From: Algorimicrobium sediminis
GTDB taxonomy: Bacteria > Bacteroidota > Bacteroidia > Flavobacteriales > Flavobacteriaceae
Direction of reading: 5' to 3'
Assembly (NCBI RefSeq): GCF_042684585.1
Contig: NZ_JBHULS010000005.1
Coordinates: 1 to 64,000 of the forward strand
DNA length: 64,000 nucleotides
Shown here in pieces: positions 17,657-26,900 of the stretch. Both the position numbers and the translations under genes were made by a program. The notes under the pieces are model-generated. The model did no database searches. It saw only the letters and a list, made by a program, of their open reading frames with translations, and was not told the origin of the DNA. Within the stretch, counting starts at the first letter, position 1, and each line of letters starts with the position of its first letter.

Positions 17657-18813
17657 AGTTACTAATTTTTCTTATAAAATGGGGTTTCCCACTTATGCTC
17701 ATAACAGACTTAAGTTCGGAATTGTTAAACAGTGAATTTTTGTTAAATATTTCAAGATCATTACGTTTCATAATACTTTTATTGTTTATTAGAGTAAATA
17801 TTTTTAATTTTCACATTATTCGTAAATTTCAATTTTCTCGATTTTTTTTTGCTTTTGCTGTTATTTTATTTTTGTACGTGTTTACAGATAAGGATTTTTT
17901 AGAGGGATTGTGGTTATACTCTAAAACCCTTTTCTGGATTTTAGGAATAAACGTATTATTTGTTCTTGGTTACAAAAACAAACTTTCATTTAATGATTTT
18001 ATTATCGTAGTAAAGAAAGTAGTATTCATAGCATTTACTTTTACCTTAATTTTTTTCGCGACGGGCTACATTAAAGAAGACTATAATGTTGCATCCTATC
18101 TCGTACTTTTTATGTTTCCTATCGTTCTTCAAAGTACACTTGGGTACAGGAAAAATAAATTACTTATAACAATCGCTGCATTAGCTATTTTAATAACGCT
18201 CAAGCGGGGTGCTATTTTAGCTTTTGTTTTAGGTAATTTAGTTTATTTTTTCGGTATTTTAAGAATCGATTTTAGTGTTAAAAAGCTTGCGGCAGGAATA
18301 TTATTGTTTTTGGTGCTAATTACATCAGGATTGTTTGTTTTCAATCAACAAAAAAATGATATCGAAGGACGTTTCAGCGAGGAGCAGTTTGATGTTAGTA
18401 ACGAGCAGGCAGGCTCTGGGCGTATTGGTTTATATACAAATTTGACTGAAGCTTGGTTTTATTCTGATAATCGACTTTTTGGTTTTGGTAATCAAGAGGA
18501 TTCACGCAGAAATCGAAATCGAATTCATGCGCATAGCGATATATTTGGCTTTTTGTATAATCATGGCATAGTTGGAATAATTTTAATTTTGTTTCTATAT
18601 GTCAAAATCCTTAAATTCTATGTTTATTATAGAAAATATGATAAGAAAAATACGCCCATTATATTAGCGTTATTGATTATACTATTATTAGTAAATTTTT
18701 ATTCAGGTATGTTTAGGACTACAGATGCAATTTATTTTTTTGCCTTGCTACCATACTTACAGTTAAAAAGAGATGCCATTAAACAAAGTATATATTTTAA
18801 CAAATCCACTTAA
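17653..18813 (+). CDS. O-antigen polymerase/ligase-like membrane protein (Wzy-like)
   Basis: The 386-residue protein has about 10-12 hydrophobic segments with a longer extracytoplasmic loop around residues 230-300 containing GRIGLYTNLTEAWF and HAHSDIFGFLYNHGIVG, the Wzy_C (O-antigen ligase) pattern with a conserved His. It probably polymerises repeat units in the periplasm. The frame starts with TTG at 17653, overlapping the previous stop; the first ATG, at 17695, would remove part of membrane segment 1. The long overlap (41 bp) with the next gene is unusual. Confidence 0.8.
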   Translation: MKLLIFLIKWGFPLMLITDLSSELLNSEFLLNISRSLRFIILLLFIRVNIFNFHIIRKFQFSRFFFAFAVILFLYVFTDKDFLEGLWLYSKTLFWILGINVLFVLGYKNKLSFNDFIIVVKKVVFIAFTFTLIFFATGYIKEDYNVASYLVLFMFPIVLQSTLGYRKNKLLITIAALAILITLKRGAILAFVLGNLVYFFGILRIDFSVKKLAAGILLFLVLITSGLFVFNQQKNDIEGRFSEEQFDVSNEQAGSGRIGLYTNLTEAWFYSDNRLFGFGNQEDSRRNRNRIHAHSDIFGFLYNHGIVGIILILFLYVKILKFYVYYRKYDKKNTPIILALLIILLLVNFYSGMFRTTDAIYFFALLPYLQLKRDAIKQSIYFNKST

Positions 18814-19906
18814 TCACGAGGGTGGTATTGTTAATTACTACAATTTATTTTTAAAATATTTTAAGTCTGATGTTATTACATTAAAACATGGATCAATAGG
18901 TTCTAGATCCTATTTGTTTTACTATCCATTTTTAAAACGATTACTTTATCCTTTCTATTATCTATTTGATTTATTAGTATATACACTGACATTAATTTTT
19001 GATCGGAATATCAAAATTGTTCAGGTTAGTCCATCATTAATACCTGTGCCATTAGTTAGAGATGCACTTTTGGTTATAATAGCTAAACTTTTAGGTAAAA
19101 AGGTAGTGGTGTTTTATAGGGGTTGGAAGTTACCTACCTATAAAAAAATTGCAGATAATCGTTTATTAAAATATTTTTTTAATACTGTTTTTCAAAAGAA
19201 TAATTTGCAAGTGGTTTTAGCTTCATCTTTTAGGGAGGATTTATTGAATTTAAAAGCAAATAAAAATAACAATATCATTGTTACAACTACAGCAATCGAT
19301 AGTACTGAAATAATAAATGAAGACTTGTTTAAGAATTCTAAACTCATTAACGTTTTGTTTTTGGGGCGAATTCAAAATTTAAAAGGTGTTGAGGAGCTTA
19401 TAGATGCTATAATTGCACTTAATGAAAACAGTCAATTGTTAAATTTTAAATTCAATATTGTAGGTCATGAGAACAAAAAAGGTTATGTCAATGAACTCAT
19501 GTCAAAATTGGAAAATAATAATGTTCCGGCGGACAAAGTGAGCTTTCTAGGTAGACTTGTAGGTAAAGATAAATTTCGCTTATATGCATCTAATGATGTT
19601 TATGTTCTGCCTTCCTACACAGAGGGTTGTCCTAATAGTTTATTAGAGGCTTTGGCATCAGGTTTATTTTGTATTACCACCAGAGTAGGAGCACTATCAG
19701 ACTTAATAATTCCTAAAGAAAATGGCTTGTTTGTTAATGTCAGCGATAGTAAAGACTTGTTAAAAGCTTTCCAATATTGTTTTGAAAATCCAGCTTATAA
19801 TAAAAACAGAAAAGCCAATGCCCAATTGTATTCTGAAGCATTCTCTATTAATAAAATAACCCAGCTTTTTGAAGCTCAATACATTAAATTTCTTGAAAAA
19901 AAATAA
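18773..19906 (+). CDS. Glycosyltransferase family 4 (GT-B)
   Basis: This 377-residue GT-B enzyme has an N-terminal acceptor domain with NPLNHEGGIVNYY and a C-terminal donor domain with NVLFLGRIQNLKGVEELI, VSFLGRLVGKDKFRLYASNDVYVLPSYTEGCPNSLLEALASG, carrying the E-x7-E pattern typical of retaining GT4 enzymes. The start overlaps the Wzy-like gene by 41 bp, and the stop overlaps the next glycosyltransferase. Confidence 0.88.
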   Translation: MPLNKVYILTNPLNHEGGIVNYYNLFLKYFKSDVITLKHGSIGSRSYLFYYPFLKRLLYPFYYLFDLLVYTLTLIFDRNIKIVQVSPSLIPVPLVRDALLVIIAKLLGKKVVVFYRGWKLPTYKKIADNRLLKYFFNTVFQKNNLQVVLASSFREDLLNLKANKNNNIIVTTTAIDSTEIINEDLFKNSKLINVLFLGRIQNLKGVEELIDAIIALNENSQLLNFKFNIVGHENKKGYVNELMSKLENNNVPADKVSFLGRLVGKDKFRLYASNDVYVLPSYTEGCPNSLLEALASGLFCITTRVGALSDLIIPKENGLFVNVSDSKDLLKAFQYCFENPAYNKNRKANAQLYSEAFSINKITQLFEAQYIKFLEKK

Positions 19907-21059
19907 GTTATATTTAATAGGTCCTACTGAATCTATTCTTACCAAGCGCGGGAATAGGTTTCCCAACATAGCAAAATTTTTTGTAGCTGAAGGAGAAGAC
20001 GTTGTTTATTATTCTTCGAATTTTTATCATGCGGAAAAACGCTTTTTTACTAAACAAGAAATTGAGGAGGCATCAATTAATTTAGATTATACACTAAGAA
20101 TTTTGAGTGTATTGGGGTATTATTCAAACGTCTCTCCAAGACGCGTTATATCTAATTTATTATTTTCTATAAAGTTATTTTTTATTTTGTTACGCGAGGT
20201 AGCAAAAGAAGACAGAATATTGCTGCCATCGCGCCCCGTAGAGCTTATTTTTTTTATTGCCATTTTAAAGAGATTAAAAGGAGTTAAAATTTATTTAGAT
20301 ATCCAAGATGTTTGGCCAGACGCTTTAAACATAGACAATAAAAGAAAGAAAAAGGTTTTTGAAGTTTATTGCAATTTTTATCTTAAGCCATCATTGAAAT
20401 ATTACAACGAAGCATTACACGTTGCACCATCTTTTAAATTATGGCTTCGTCGATATGCTAGAAAAACACCTTCAAGTTTTGTTCCTCTAGGATGGGAAAA
20501 CGAAAGATGGTCTGATGTTAAATTAAAGAGATATAAGGAAAGTTCTAGTATAAAACTCGTTTGTGTGGCTCAATTACAGCACCAAATTGACGTAATGCCA
20601 ATTTTGGAGGTATTAAAAGATTCTACAGAACTACATTTAACCATATTAGGTGAGGACGGTACTGGCGAACGGTACAATGATGTTATTAATTATATCAATA
20701 ACCATGGTATCAATAATGTAACAATATTAGGAAAAATTGATAGAAAAGATATGGTGCGCTATTTGGAAGATAAAGACATAGGTGTTTTACCTATGATTAC
20801 ATCTTCGATACCCAATAAAATATTTGATTATATGGCAGCAATGCTGCCCATTGTAGTGCTTGGCCAAAACGATAGCTCTAATTTTGTAGTTGAAAATCAC
20901 ATTGGATGGCAATGTGATTTTAATTCAAAAGATTTGGGCGTACTTTTAAAAAGCCTAAACTCTATGGAAATTCAATCAAAAAAGAATCAAGTGGTATCAT
21001 TAAGAGATAACTTTTCAAGAGATATTTTACATAGAAAAATTAAAGATATAATTACATAA
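19893..21059 (+). CDS. Glycosyltransferase (GT-B, family 4-like)
   Basis: A 388-residue GT-B protein: N terminus KKNKLYLIGPTES with TKRGNRFPNIAKFF, ILLPSRPVELIFF in the middle, DVWPDALN, and a donor domain with LVCVAQLQHQIDVMPILEVL and DIGVLPMITSSIPNKIFDYMAAMLPIV. No ATG precedes the conserved start; TTG at 19893 gives the natural N terminus and a 14-bp overlap with the previous gene, and a TTG at 19869 is an alternative. Its stop overlaps the ATG at 21059. Confidence 0.82.
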   Translation: MKKNKLYLIGPTESILTKRGNRFPNIAKFFVAEGEDVVYYSSNFYHAEKRFFTKQEIEEASINLDYTLRILSVLGYYSNVSPRRVISNLLFSIKLFFILLREVAKEDRILLPSRPVELIFFIAILKRLKGVKIYLDIQDVWPDALNIDNKRKKKVFEVYCNFYLKPSLKYYNEALHVAPSFKLWLRRYARKTPSSFVPLGWENERWSDVKLKRYKESSSIKLVCVAQLQHQIDVMPILEVLKDSTELHLTILGEDGTGERYNDVINYINNHGINNVTILGKIDRKDMVRYLEDKDIGVLPMITSSIPNKIFDYMAAMLPIVVLGQNDSSNFVVENHIGWQCDFNSKDLGVLLKSLNSMEIQSKKNQVVSLRDNFSRDILHRKIKDIIT

Positions 21060-23197
21060 TGCAACAACTCACACAAAAATTAGGCTCTGGTGACATGGTC
21101 ATACAAGAACTGCCATACCCCCAAGTTGGCAAAGGGATGGTGTTAGTTAGAAACCACTATTCCATTATTAGCGCAGGTACAGAGGGTAGCACCGTAACAG
21201 CAGCCAGAAAAAGCTTAATTGGTAAAGCTAAAGAGCGGCCACAACAAGTAAAGCAAGTTTGGGATACATTAAAAAAACAAGGCCCCGTACAAACTTACCG
21301 TGCGGTAATGAAAAAACTGGATGCCTATTCCCCATTGGGCTATAGTTGTGCAGGTCATGTTTTAGAGGTAGGCGAAGGTGTTACAGAATTTAAGGTGGGC
21401 GATAAGGTGGCTTGTGCCGGCGCTGGCTATGCCAACCATGCTGAAGTTGTGGCTGTTCCTATTAACTTATGTGTTAAACTGCCCGATACGGCTAATTTAA
21501 AACAGGCGGCTTACAATACCTTGGGTGCTATTTCTATGCAAGGTGTTAGGCAGGCAGATATGCGCCTGGGCGAAACAGCTGTGGTAATAGGTTTGGGGCT
21601 TTTAGGTCAATTAGCGTGTATGATTTTAAAGGCATCAGGGGTTCAGGTTATAGGTATAGATGTGGCAGATGCGCCTGTAAAACAAGCGTTAAAAAATAAT
21701 AGCGTGGCTGCTGCTTTTACAAGAAACACCGCTGGTATAGAAGCTAAAATAAATGCGCTAACTAGCGGTCAGGGTGCCGATGCAGTAATTATTGCGGCGG
21801 CAACCACTAGTTTAGATCCTATTAATTTTGCAGGTGCTATAACCCGTAAAAAAGGAAAGGTTATAATATTGGGGGCCGTGCCAACAGGCTTTGAGCGCGA
21901 TCCGCACTGGTACCGAAAAGAATTAGAGTTAAAAATGGCTTGTTCCTATGGGCCTGGGCGTTACGATTTAAACTACGAAGAAAAAGGCATCGATTACCCG
22001 TATGCTTACGTGCGTTGGACAGAAAAGCGCAATATGGAAGCGTTTCAGCGTTTAATTGAAACTAAAACCATAGATATTGATTATTTAACCACACATGAGT
22101 TCCCTTTTGAGGACGCACCTAAAGCCTTCGATTTGGTAGTAAATCGTACAGAACCGTTTTCGGGTATTGCCCTTAAATATAATGTGGATACAGCTATTTC
22201 AAAAAAACCTATTTCTGTGGGCGTTGTGCAACCAAACGGTAAGGTAGCTATTTCGTTTATTGGCGCTGGTAGCTATGCGCAGGGTAATTTATTGCCTAAC
22301 ATTCCAGATAGTCATGCAGTTACACGTATTGGAGTGCTAACAAATACCGGAACCACTTCCAAACGGGTGGCAGAAAAGTTTAATTTTGGGTTTTGTGCCG
22401 CAAAAGAGCAGGATGTTTTGGACGATAAAACCAATACACTTTTTATTGCTACCCGTCACGATTCGCATGCTGAATATGTATTAAAAGGTTTACAGGCAGG
22501 AAAAAATATTTTTGTTGAAAAGCCTATTTGTTTAAACGAGCAAGAGTTAGACAACATTATTGCTGTTCAACAAAACGTACAGAAACCCGTTATGATTGGT
22601 TTTAATCGCCGTTTTTCTCCTCTAGTAACACAACTAAAACAAAAATTAGGTTCAGGCGCTATGAGTATGATATACCGTGTAAACGCGGGAAGCATCCCTA
22701 AAGATAATTGGATTCAGGATATGGAAATTGGTGGCGGTAGAATAATTGGTGAAGCCTGCCACTTCATCGATTTACTCACCTTTATAAATGGGAGTTTGCC
22801 AAAAACAGTGAGTGCTATGGCGCTGCCAGATCCAAATGGCTTAAACGATACCGTTACTATAACTATTCAATTTGAAAATGGGTCAACAGGCGTAGTAGCT
22901 TATTTTGCCAATGGCTCTAAAGAACTACCTAAAGAATACCTAGAGGTTTATGCTTCTGGCCATACGGCCATACTTTCAGATTTCAAAGAATTAAAAATAT
23001 ACGGAAAAGGAAAACCGTCTAAAAAGAAATTATTGAATCAAAATAAAGGTCAGAAAGAAATGGTTGCGGCATTCGTAAATGGCTTGCTAACTAATGGGCA
23101 ATCGCCAATTCCAATGGCAGACATTTTTGCGGTTACGCGAGCAACCTTTAAAGTATTAGAATCCATTCAAAACGGAAGTCAGCCTTATGCCGTTTAA
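21059..23197 (+). CDS. Bidomain oxidoreductase: zinc-type dehydrogenase fused to Gfo/Idh/MocA
   Basis: In this 712-residue fusion, residues 1-370 are a medium-chain (threonine dehydrogenase-like) alcohol dehydrogenase: YSIISAGTEGS, GYSCAGHVLEVG, and the Rossmann motif VIGLGLLGQLACM. Residues 395-712 are a Gfo/Idh/MocA oxidoreductase with SFIGAGSYAQGNLLPNI, the EKP motif (NIFVEKPICLNE) and EACHFIDLLTFI. The canonical GHE zinc-site motif is not obvious in the first half. Such fusions sit in polysaccharide loci and are presumed to oxidise and reduce sugar intermediates. It overlaps the next gene by 11 bp. Confidence 0.87.
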   Translation: MQQLTQKLGSGDMVIQELPYPQVGKGMVLVRNHYSIISAGTEGSTVTAARKSLIGKAKERPQQVKQVWDTLKKQGPVQTYRAVMKKLDAYSPLGYSCAGHVLEVGEGVTEFKVGDKVACAGAGYANHAEVVAVPINLCVKLPDTANLKQAAYNTLGAISMQGVRQADMRLGETAVVIGLGLLGQLACMILKASGVQVIGIDVADAPVKQALKNNSVAAAFTRNTAGIEAKINALTSGQGADAVIIAAATTSLDPINFAGAITRKKGKVIILGAVPTGFERDPHWYRKELELKMACSYGPGRYDLNYEEKGIDYPYAYVRWTEKRNMEAFQRLIETKTIDIDYLTTHEFPFEDAPKAFDLVVNRTEPFSGIALKYNVDTAISKKPISVGVVQPNGKVAISFIGAGSYAQGNLLPNIPDSHAVTRIGVLTNTGTTSKRVAEKFNFGFCAAKEQDVLDDKTNTLFIATRHDSHAEYVLKGLQAGKNIFVEKPICLNEQELDNIIAVQQNVQKPVMIGFNRRFSPLVTQLKQKLGSGAMSMIYRVNAGSIPKDNWIQDMEIGGGRIIGEACHFIDLLTFINGSLPKTVSAMALPDPNGLNDTVTITIQFENGSTGVVAYFANGSKELPKEYLEVYASGHTAILSDFKELKIYGKGKPSKKKLLNQNKGQKEMVAAFVNGLLTNGQSPIPMADIFAVTRATFKVLESIQNGSQPYAV

Positions 23198-24389
23198 TCT
23201 TATTACATCTTTCAACAAATTAAAATCCTACTGCGAAGCCGAAAACTTTGCCGGTTGGGATCCCTATGATGGCTTAAACTCTAAAGTATTTAAAGCGACG
23301 CCACTAAAGCATTGGGATTTGGCACGTTTAGCTTGGATTCAAGGTTTTAAACGCAGTCCTATAAATTTTAGAAAATTGCTTTTAGTACCCAAAGAACACA
23401 ATGCCAAAGGAATTGGTTTATTTTTAAATGGCTATTGTAATTTATACAAATTAGCAGAGCAAGGAGACACTACCTTTGGAGCTAAAGAAGACATTCTAAA
23501 ATACATCAATGAACTGGCAGAATTGTTGTTGGAAATGCAAAACAAAGACTATTCAGGTGCTTGTTGGGGTTATAATTTTGATTGGCAGGCTAGACGCTTA
23601 TTTTTATTTCCAGCACATACACCAACAGTGGTAGCTACTTCGTTTTGCGTGACAGCCTTGTTACATGCCTATGAGATTACAAAAACCAAAACCTATTTAG
23701 ATACCGCACTTTCGGCTGGAAATTTTATTTTAAACGATTTAAATAGAACCCCGTATAAATCGGGTTTTCTTTTTTCATATTCGCCTTTAAACGGAAATAA
23801 TACGGTATTTAATGCCAGTTTGTTGGGCGCTAAAGTGTTAAGTCAGTTGTATAGTTACAACAAAAATGAAACCTATAAAGCTACCGCCGAAACAGCAGTA
23901 AGAGCGGGTGTGGAAGCTCAAAATAAGGATGGCTCATGGATTTATGGGATGTTACCGGTACAATCCTGGATCGATTCCTTTCATACAGGGTATAATTTAG
24001 ATGCTATTCAAACCTATCAAGATAAAACGGGCGATACCCAGTTTCAAGAAAGCATTACAAAAGGCTTCAATTATTATATTGCTAATTTCTTTTTAGATGA
24101 TGGTACACCTAAATATTATCATAACAAAACTTATCCAATAGATATTCATTGTCCCGGACAGCTGTTTGTTAATTTAGCTATACACAAAAAATATCCGGAG
24201 CACCAAGCTTTAGCCACATCGGTTTCAAATTGGGTTATTACTAACATGCAAAACCGAAATGGCTATTTTTATTACCAGCTAAAAAAAGGGATGAGTTCCA
24301 AAATTCCGTATATGCGGTGGAGTAATGCTTTTATGTTTAATGCGTTAAGTTATTTAATTCTAGAGCAACATGCTGTACAAAATACTTAA
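23187..24389 (+). CDS. Alpha/alpha-barrel (six-hairpin-like) polysaccharide-locus protein
   Basis: The 400-residue protein looks all-helical, with repeated short motifs such as CWGYNFDWQARRLFLFPAHTPTVVATS, NKDGSWIYGMLPVQSWIDSFHTGYNLDA and RNGYFYYQLKKG. These resemble six-hairpin glycosidase or terpenoid-cyclase-like toroids. It has no signal peptide. I recall homologues carrying doubtful enzyme names; no function is assigned here. Its genetic coupling (11-bp and 20-bp overlaps) to the bidomain oxidoreductase and the GT26 gene points to a joint role, perhaps modifying a uronic acid. Confidence 0.65.
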   Translation: MPFNLITSFNKLKSYCEAENFAGWDPYDGLNSKVFKATPLKHWDLARLAWIQGFKRSPINFRKLLLVPKEHNAKGIGLFLNGYCNLYKLAEQGDTTFGAKEDILKYINELAELLLEMQNKDYSGACWGYNFDWQARRLFLFPAHTPTVVATSFCVTALLHAYEITKTKTYLDTALSAGNFILNDLNRTPYKSGFLFSYSPLNGNNTVFNASLLGAKVLSQLYSYNKNETYKATAETAVRAGVEAQNKDGSWIYGMLPVQSWIDSFHTGYNLDAIQTYQDKTGDTQFQESITKGFNYYIANFFLDDGTPKYYHNKTYPIDIHCPGQLFVNLAIHKKYPEHQALATSVSNWVITNMQNRNGYFYYQLKKGMSSKIPYMRWSNAFMFNALSYLILEQHAVQNT

Positions 24390-25068
24390 TGGCGTAAAAA
24401 CCCATGCGCCTGCGTCACGGACAGACCTAATAAATTTTGCCGAAAAAAATAAAGCGATTTTAGTGGCTATTAACGCAGAAAAAATATTGCATGCTACGCC
24501 AGAATCTCGTCAAATTATTAATAGGAATTTAGGCTATCCAGATGGTATTGGTGCGGTTTGGGCTTTGCATAAAAAAGGTTGCAAAGATGTGGTTAAAATC
24601 CCGGGCTGCGAGCTGTGGTTGGATATTGTTGGCAGGTACTACCAAGACAAAACCTTTTACTTGGTTGGTGGTAAGGAAGCGGTTATTCAGGAAACCGTTA
24701 CAAAACTAAAAGCGCGTTTCCCGGGAATTAAAATTCTTAATTACCGTAATGGCTATATAAAAACCGCCACAGAAAAAAACGCTTTACTTCAGGATGTAAC
24801 GCTTAAAAAACCAGATATTGTTTTTGTAGCACTAGGGTCGCCAAAACAGGAATTGTTAATGGAAGAAATGCAGCGCTTACACCCTGCATTATACCAAGGT
24901 TTGGGTGGTAGTTTTGATGTGTTTACAGGCCATGTAGAACGGGCTCCAGAGTGGTGGGTAAAGCATAATTTAGAGTGGGCCTACAGGTTGGTTAAGCAAC
25001 CAAGTCGGATAAAAAGACAAATACACTTGCTTACATTTTTTGTGAATCTTCATTTAAATAAATATTAA
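24370..25068 (+). CDS. WecG/TagA/CpsF family glycosyltransferase (GT26)
   Basis: This 232-residue membrane-associated transferase carries the family signatures INAEKIL, GYPDGIGAVWAL, FYLVGGKEAV, DIVFVALGSPKQELLMEE and GGSFDVFTGHVERAPEWW. The archetype WecG transfers ManNAcA from UDP-ManNAcA onto lipid-linked GlcNAc, and TagA transfers ManNAc. With wecB and wecC at the start of the locus, ManNAcA transfer is a good guess. Confidence 0.88.
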   Translation: MLYKILNGVKTHAPASRTDLINFAEKNKAILVAINAEKILHATPESRQIINRNLGYPDGIGAVWALHKKGCKDVVKIPGCELWLDIVGRYYQDKTFYLVGGKEAVIQETVTKLKARFPGIKILNYRNGYIKTATEKNALLQDVTLKKPDIVFVALGSPKQELLMEEMQRLHPALYQGLGGSFDVFTGHVERAPEWWVKHNLEWAYRLVKQPSRIKRQIHLLTFFVNLHLNKY

Positions 25069-25115
25069 GATCATACCCATACAGTAATAGCTTCCAACTC
25101 CCTAAAAAGGCAAAT

Positions 25116-26288
25116 ATGGCTTCCAAACCTAAAACCACCCACATTCCGTTGGCGCAACCGCTACTGGCTGGTAATGAAGCCAAATATGTTATGGACTGCC
25201 TGGAAACGGGTTGGATATCATCAGCAGGAAGCTACGTAACTCAATTCGAGAACATGGTGGCACAATACGCAGGCGCTAAATACGGCGTGGCGTGTATGAA
25301 TGGCACAGTAGGCCTTCATATAGCTCAAGTTGTATTGGGTGTAACAGAACAGGATCACGTAATTGCGCCAAACATTACCTTTATTGCAACCCTAAACGCC
25401 ATAAAATATACCGGCGCCCAACCCATACTAATAGATGTGGATCCGCGTAATTGGCAAATGGATTTGGATTTGTTGGAAACCTACCTACGGGAGCAAACGC
25501 AAACAGAAACTAAAAACAATAAGGTGGTTACAACCGATAAAACAACGGGCAAACGCATACGTGCTATTATGCCCGTGCACGTGCTGGGGAATATGGGTAA
25601 TATGACACGTTTACAGGAATTGGCAAAAGCTTATCATATAACCATAATAGAGGACAGTACCGAAGCCTTGGGGACTACTTTTAAGGGGCAGCATGCCGGA
25701 ACGTTTGGCAGCATGGGCGTGTTTAGTTTTAATGGGAATAAAATTATTTCTACCGGTGGCGGGGGCGTGCTAGTAACCAATAACGAAGCCCTAGCAAAAC
25801 GTGCCAAACACCTAACTACGCAAGCCAAAGTATCTGCAATGGAGTATATTCATGACGCCATAGGCTATAACTACCGCTTGGTAAATGTACTAGCCGCTAT
25901 TGGCGTGGCGCAAATGGAACAGTTTCCAGAAATTTTAAAAGCCAAACGCCACATGGATGCGTTTTATCGCGAACAACTGCGCGGTGTGGGCGATATTAAA
26001 TTTCAATCGGTTTGCAATAACACCCAAACCAATGGCTGGTTGTTTACCTTTAGCACCAAACACATGCGTGCCTTGCTGGCCTATTTAAATGAAAACGGGG
26101 TGCAATCCAGACCTTTTTGGATGCCTATGAATCAGTTAGAAATGTTTAAAAACGACAGGTATATTACCAAAACCGATGTGTCCGCACATGTTTACGATAC
26201 AAGTATTAGTATCCCAAGTTCGGCGGGTATTACTCCAGAACAACTGGAAACCGTGGTGAAGACAATTAAGGAGTTTTATGATTTATAA
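25116..26288 (+). CDS. LegC-family sugar aminotransferase
   Basis: The 390-residue PLP enzyme of the DegT group belongs to the LegC/GDP-perosamine-type branch: PLAQPLLAGNEAKYV, TGWISSAGSYVTQFE, and the PLP lysine K209 in FSFNGNKIISTGGGG. It probably aminates C4 of a UDP-4-keto-6-deoxy-HexNAc produced by the dehydratase encoded at 26901. No legionaminic-acid synthase genes are seen, so the product is likely a 2,4-diamino-2,4,6-trideoxyhexose. The palindromic repeats and the assembly gap lie between the two genes. Confidence 0.85.
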   Translation: MASKPKTTHIPLAQPLLAGNEAKYVMDCLETGWISSAGSYVTQFENMVAQYAGAKYGVACMNGTVGLHIAQVVLGVTEQDHVIAPNITFIATLNAIKYTGAQPILIDVDPRNWQMDLDLLETYLREQTQTETKNNKVVTTDKTTGKRIRAIMPVHVLGNMGNMTRLQELAKAYHITIIEDSTEALGTTFKGQHAGTFGSMGVFSFNGNKIISTGGGGVLVTNNEALAKRAKHLTTQAKVSAMEYIHDAIGYNYRLVNVLAAIGVAQMEQFPEILKAKRHMDAFYREQLRGVGDIKFQSVCNNTQTNGWLFTFSTKHMRALLAYLNENGVQSRPFWMPMNQLEMFKNDRYITKTDVSAHVYDTSISIPSSAGITPEQLETVVKTIKEFYDL

Positions 26289-26316
26289 GGAATAGGGATT
26301 AGGGAATAGGGATTAG
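26289..26316 (+). repeat. Tandem 14-bp duplication
   Basis: The 14-mer GGAATAGGGATTAG occurs twice in direct succession right after the LegC stop codon. It is non-coding and of unknown role. Confidence 0.9.
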
Positions 26317-26345
26317 TCGTTAGTATGGTTTTGTATTACTACAAT

Positions 26346-26755
26346 TGTCACTTCGAGTGATTCCGAAGCATGAGGAATTGTATCGAGACGTATTTTGCAA
26401 CTAACCTGTTCTCGATATATTTTTTACTCCGTTGCACTCCGTAAAAAACACTCGAACTGACATATAGAGCAAAGACNNNNNNNNNNNNNNNNNNNNNNNN
26501 NNNNNNNNNNNNNNNNNNNNNNNNNNNNNNNNNNNNNNNNNNNNNNNNNNNNNNNNNNNNNNNNNNNNNCTTCGAGTGATTCCGAAGCATGAGGAATTGT
26601 ATCGAGAAGCAAATTTACAATCAATCATATATGAAACTAAATCTTATAAAGGTTCTCGATACAACGCTTCTTCGTCGCGCCACTCGAACTGACATATAGC
26701 GCAAAGACTGTCACTTCGAGTGATTCCGAAGTATGAGGAATTGTATCGAGACGTA
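26346..26755. repeat. Palindromic intergenic element, about 2.4 copies
   Basis: Copy A spans 26346-26462 and copy B runs from the gap to 26694. Each starts with TGTCACTTCGAGTG and ends with the near inverse CACTCGAACTGACA; an inner pair TTGTATCGAGA / TCTCGATACAA adds a second stem. A left arm alone (copy C) starts at 26709 and loses similarity after about 26755. Copies are separated by TATAG[A/C]GCAAAGAC. No open frame exists, so these are MITE- or REP-like elements; they probably caused the assembly gap. Confidence 0.88.
26477..26569. other. Assembly gap (93 N)
   Basis: A run of 93 undetermined bases lies between two copies of the palindromic element. The true length and copy number here are unknown. 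Confidence 0.99.
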
Positions 26756-26900
26756 TTCTAACTTAAATTAACATTTGTAAAACCATTGACAATCCCACTT
26801 AAAAATTGAAATTAAAATAAGTATTTTGCCTATGACGCAGGTAGCATACAAACAAAAGAAAACAAAACACCACACAACACAACGCACAAAACATAAAATA

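Noticed and set aside
26348..26628. Frames spanning the N run
   Set aside because: They read through undetermined bases and palindromic repeats and therefore carry no evidence.
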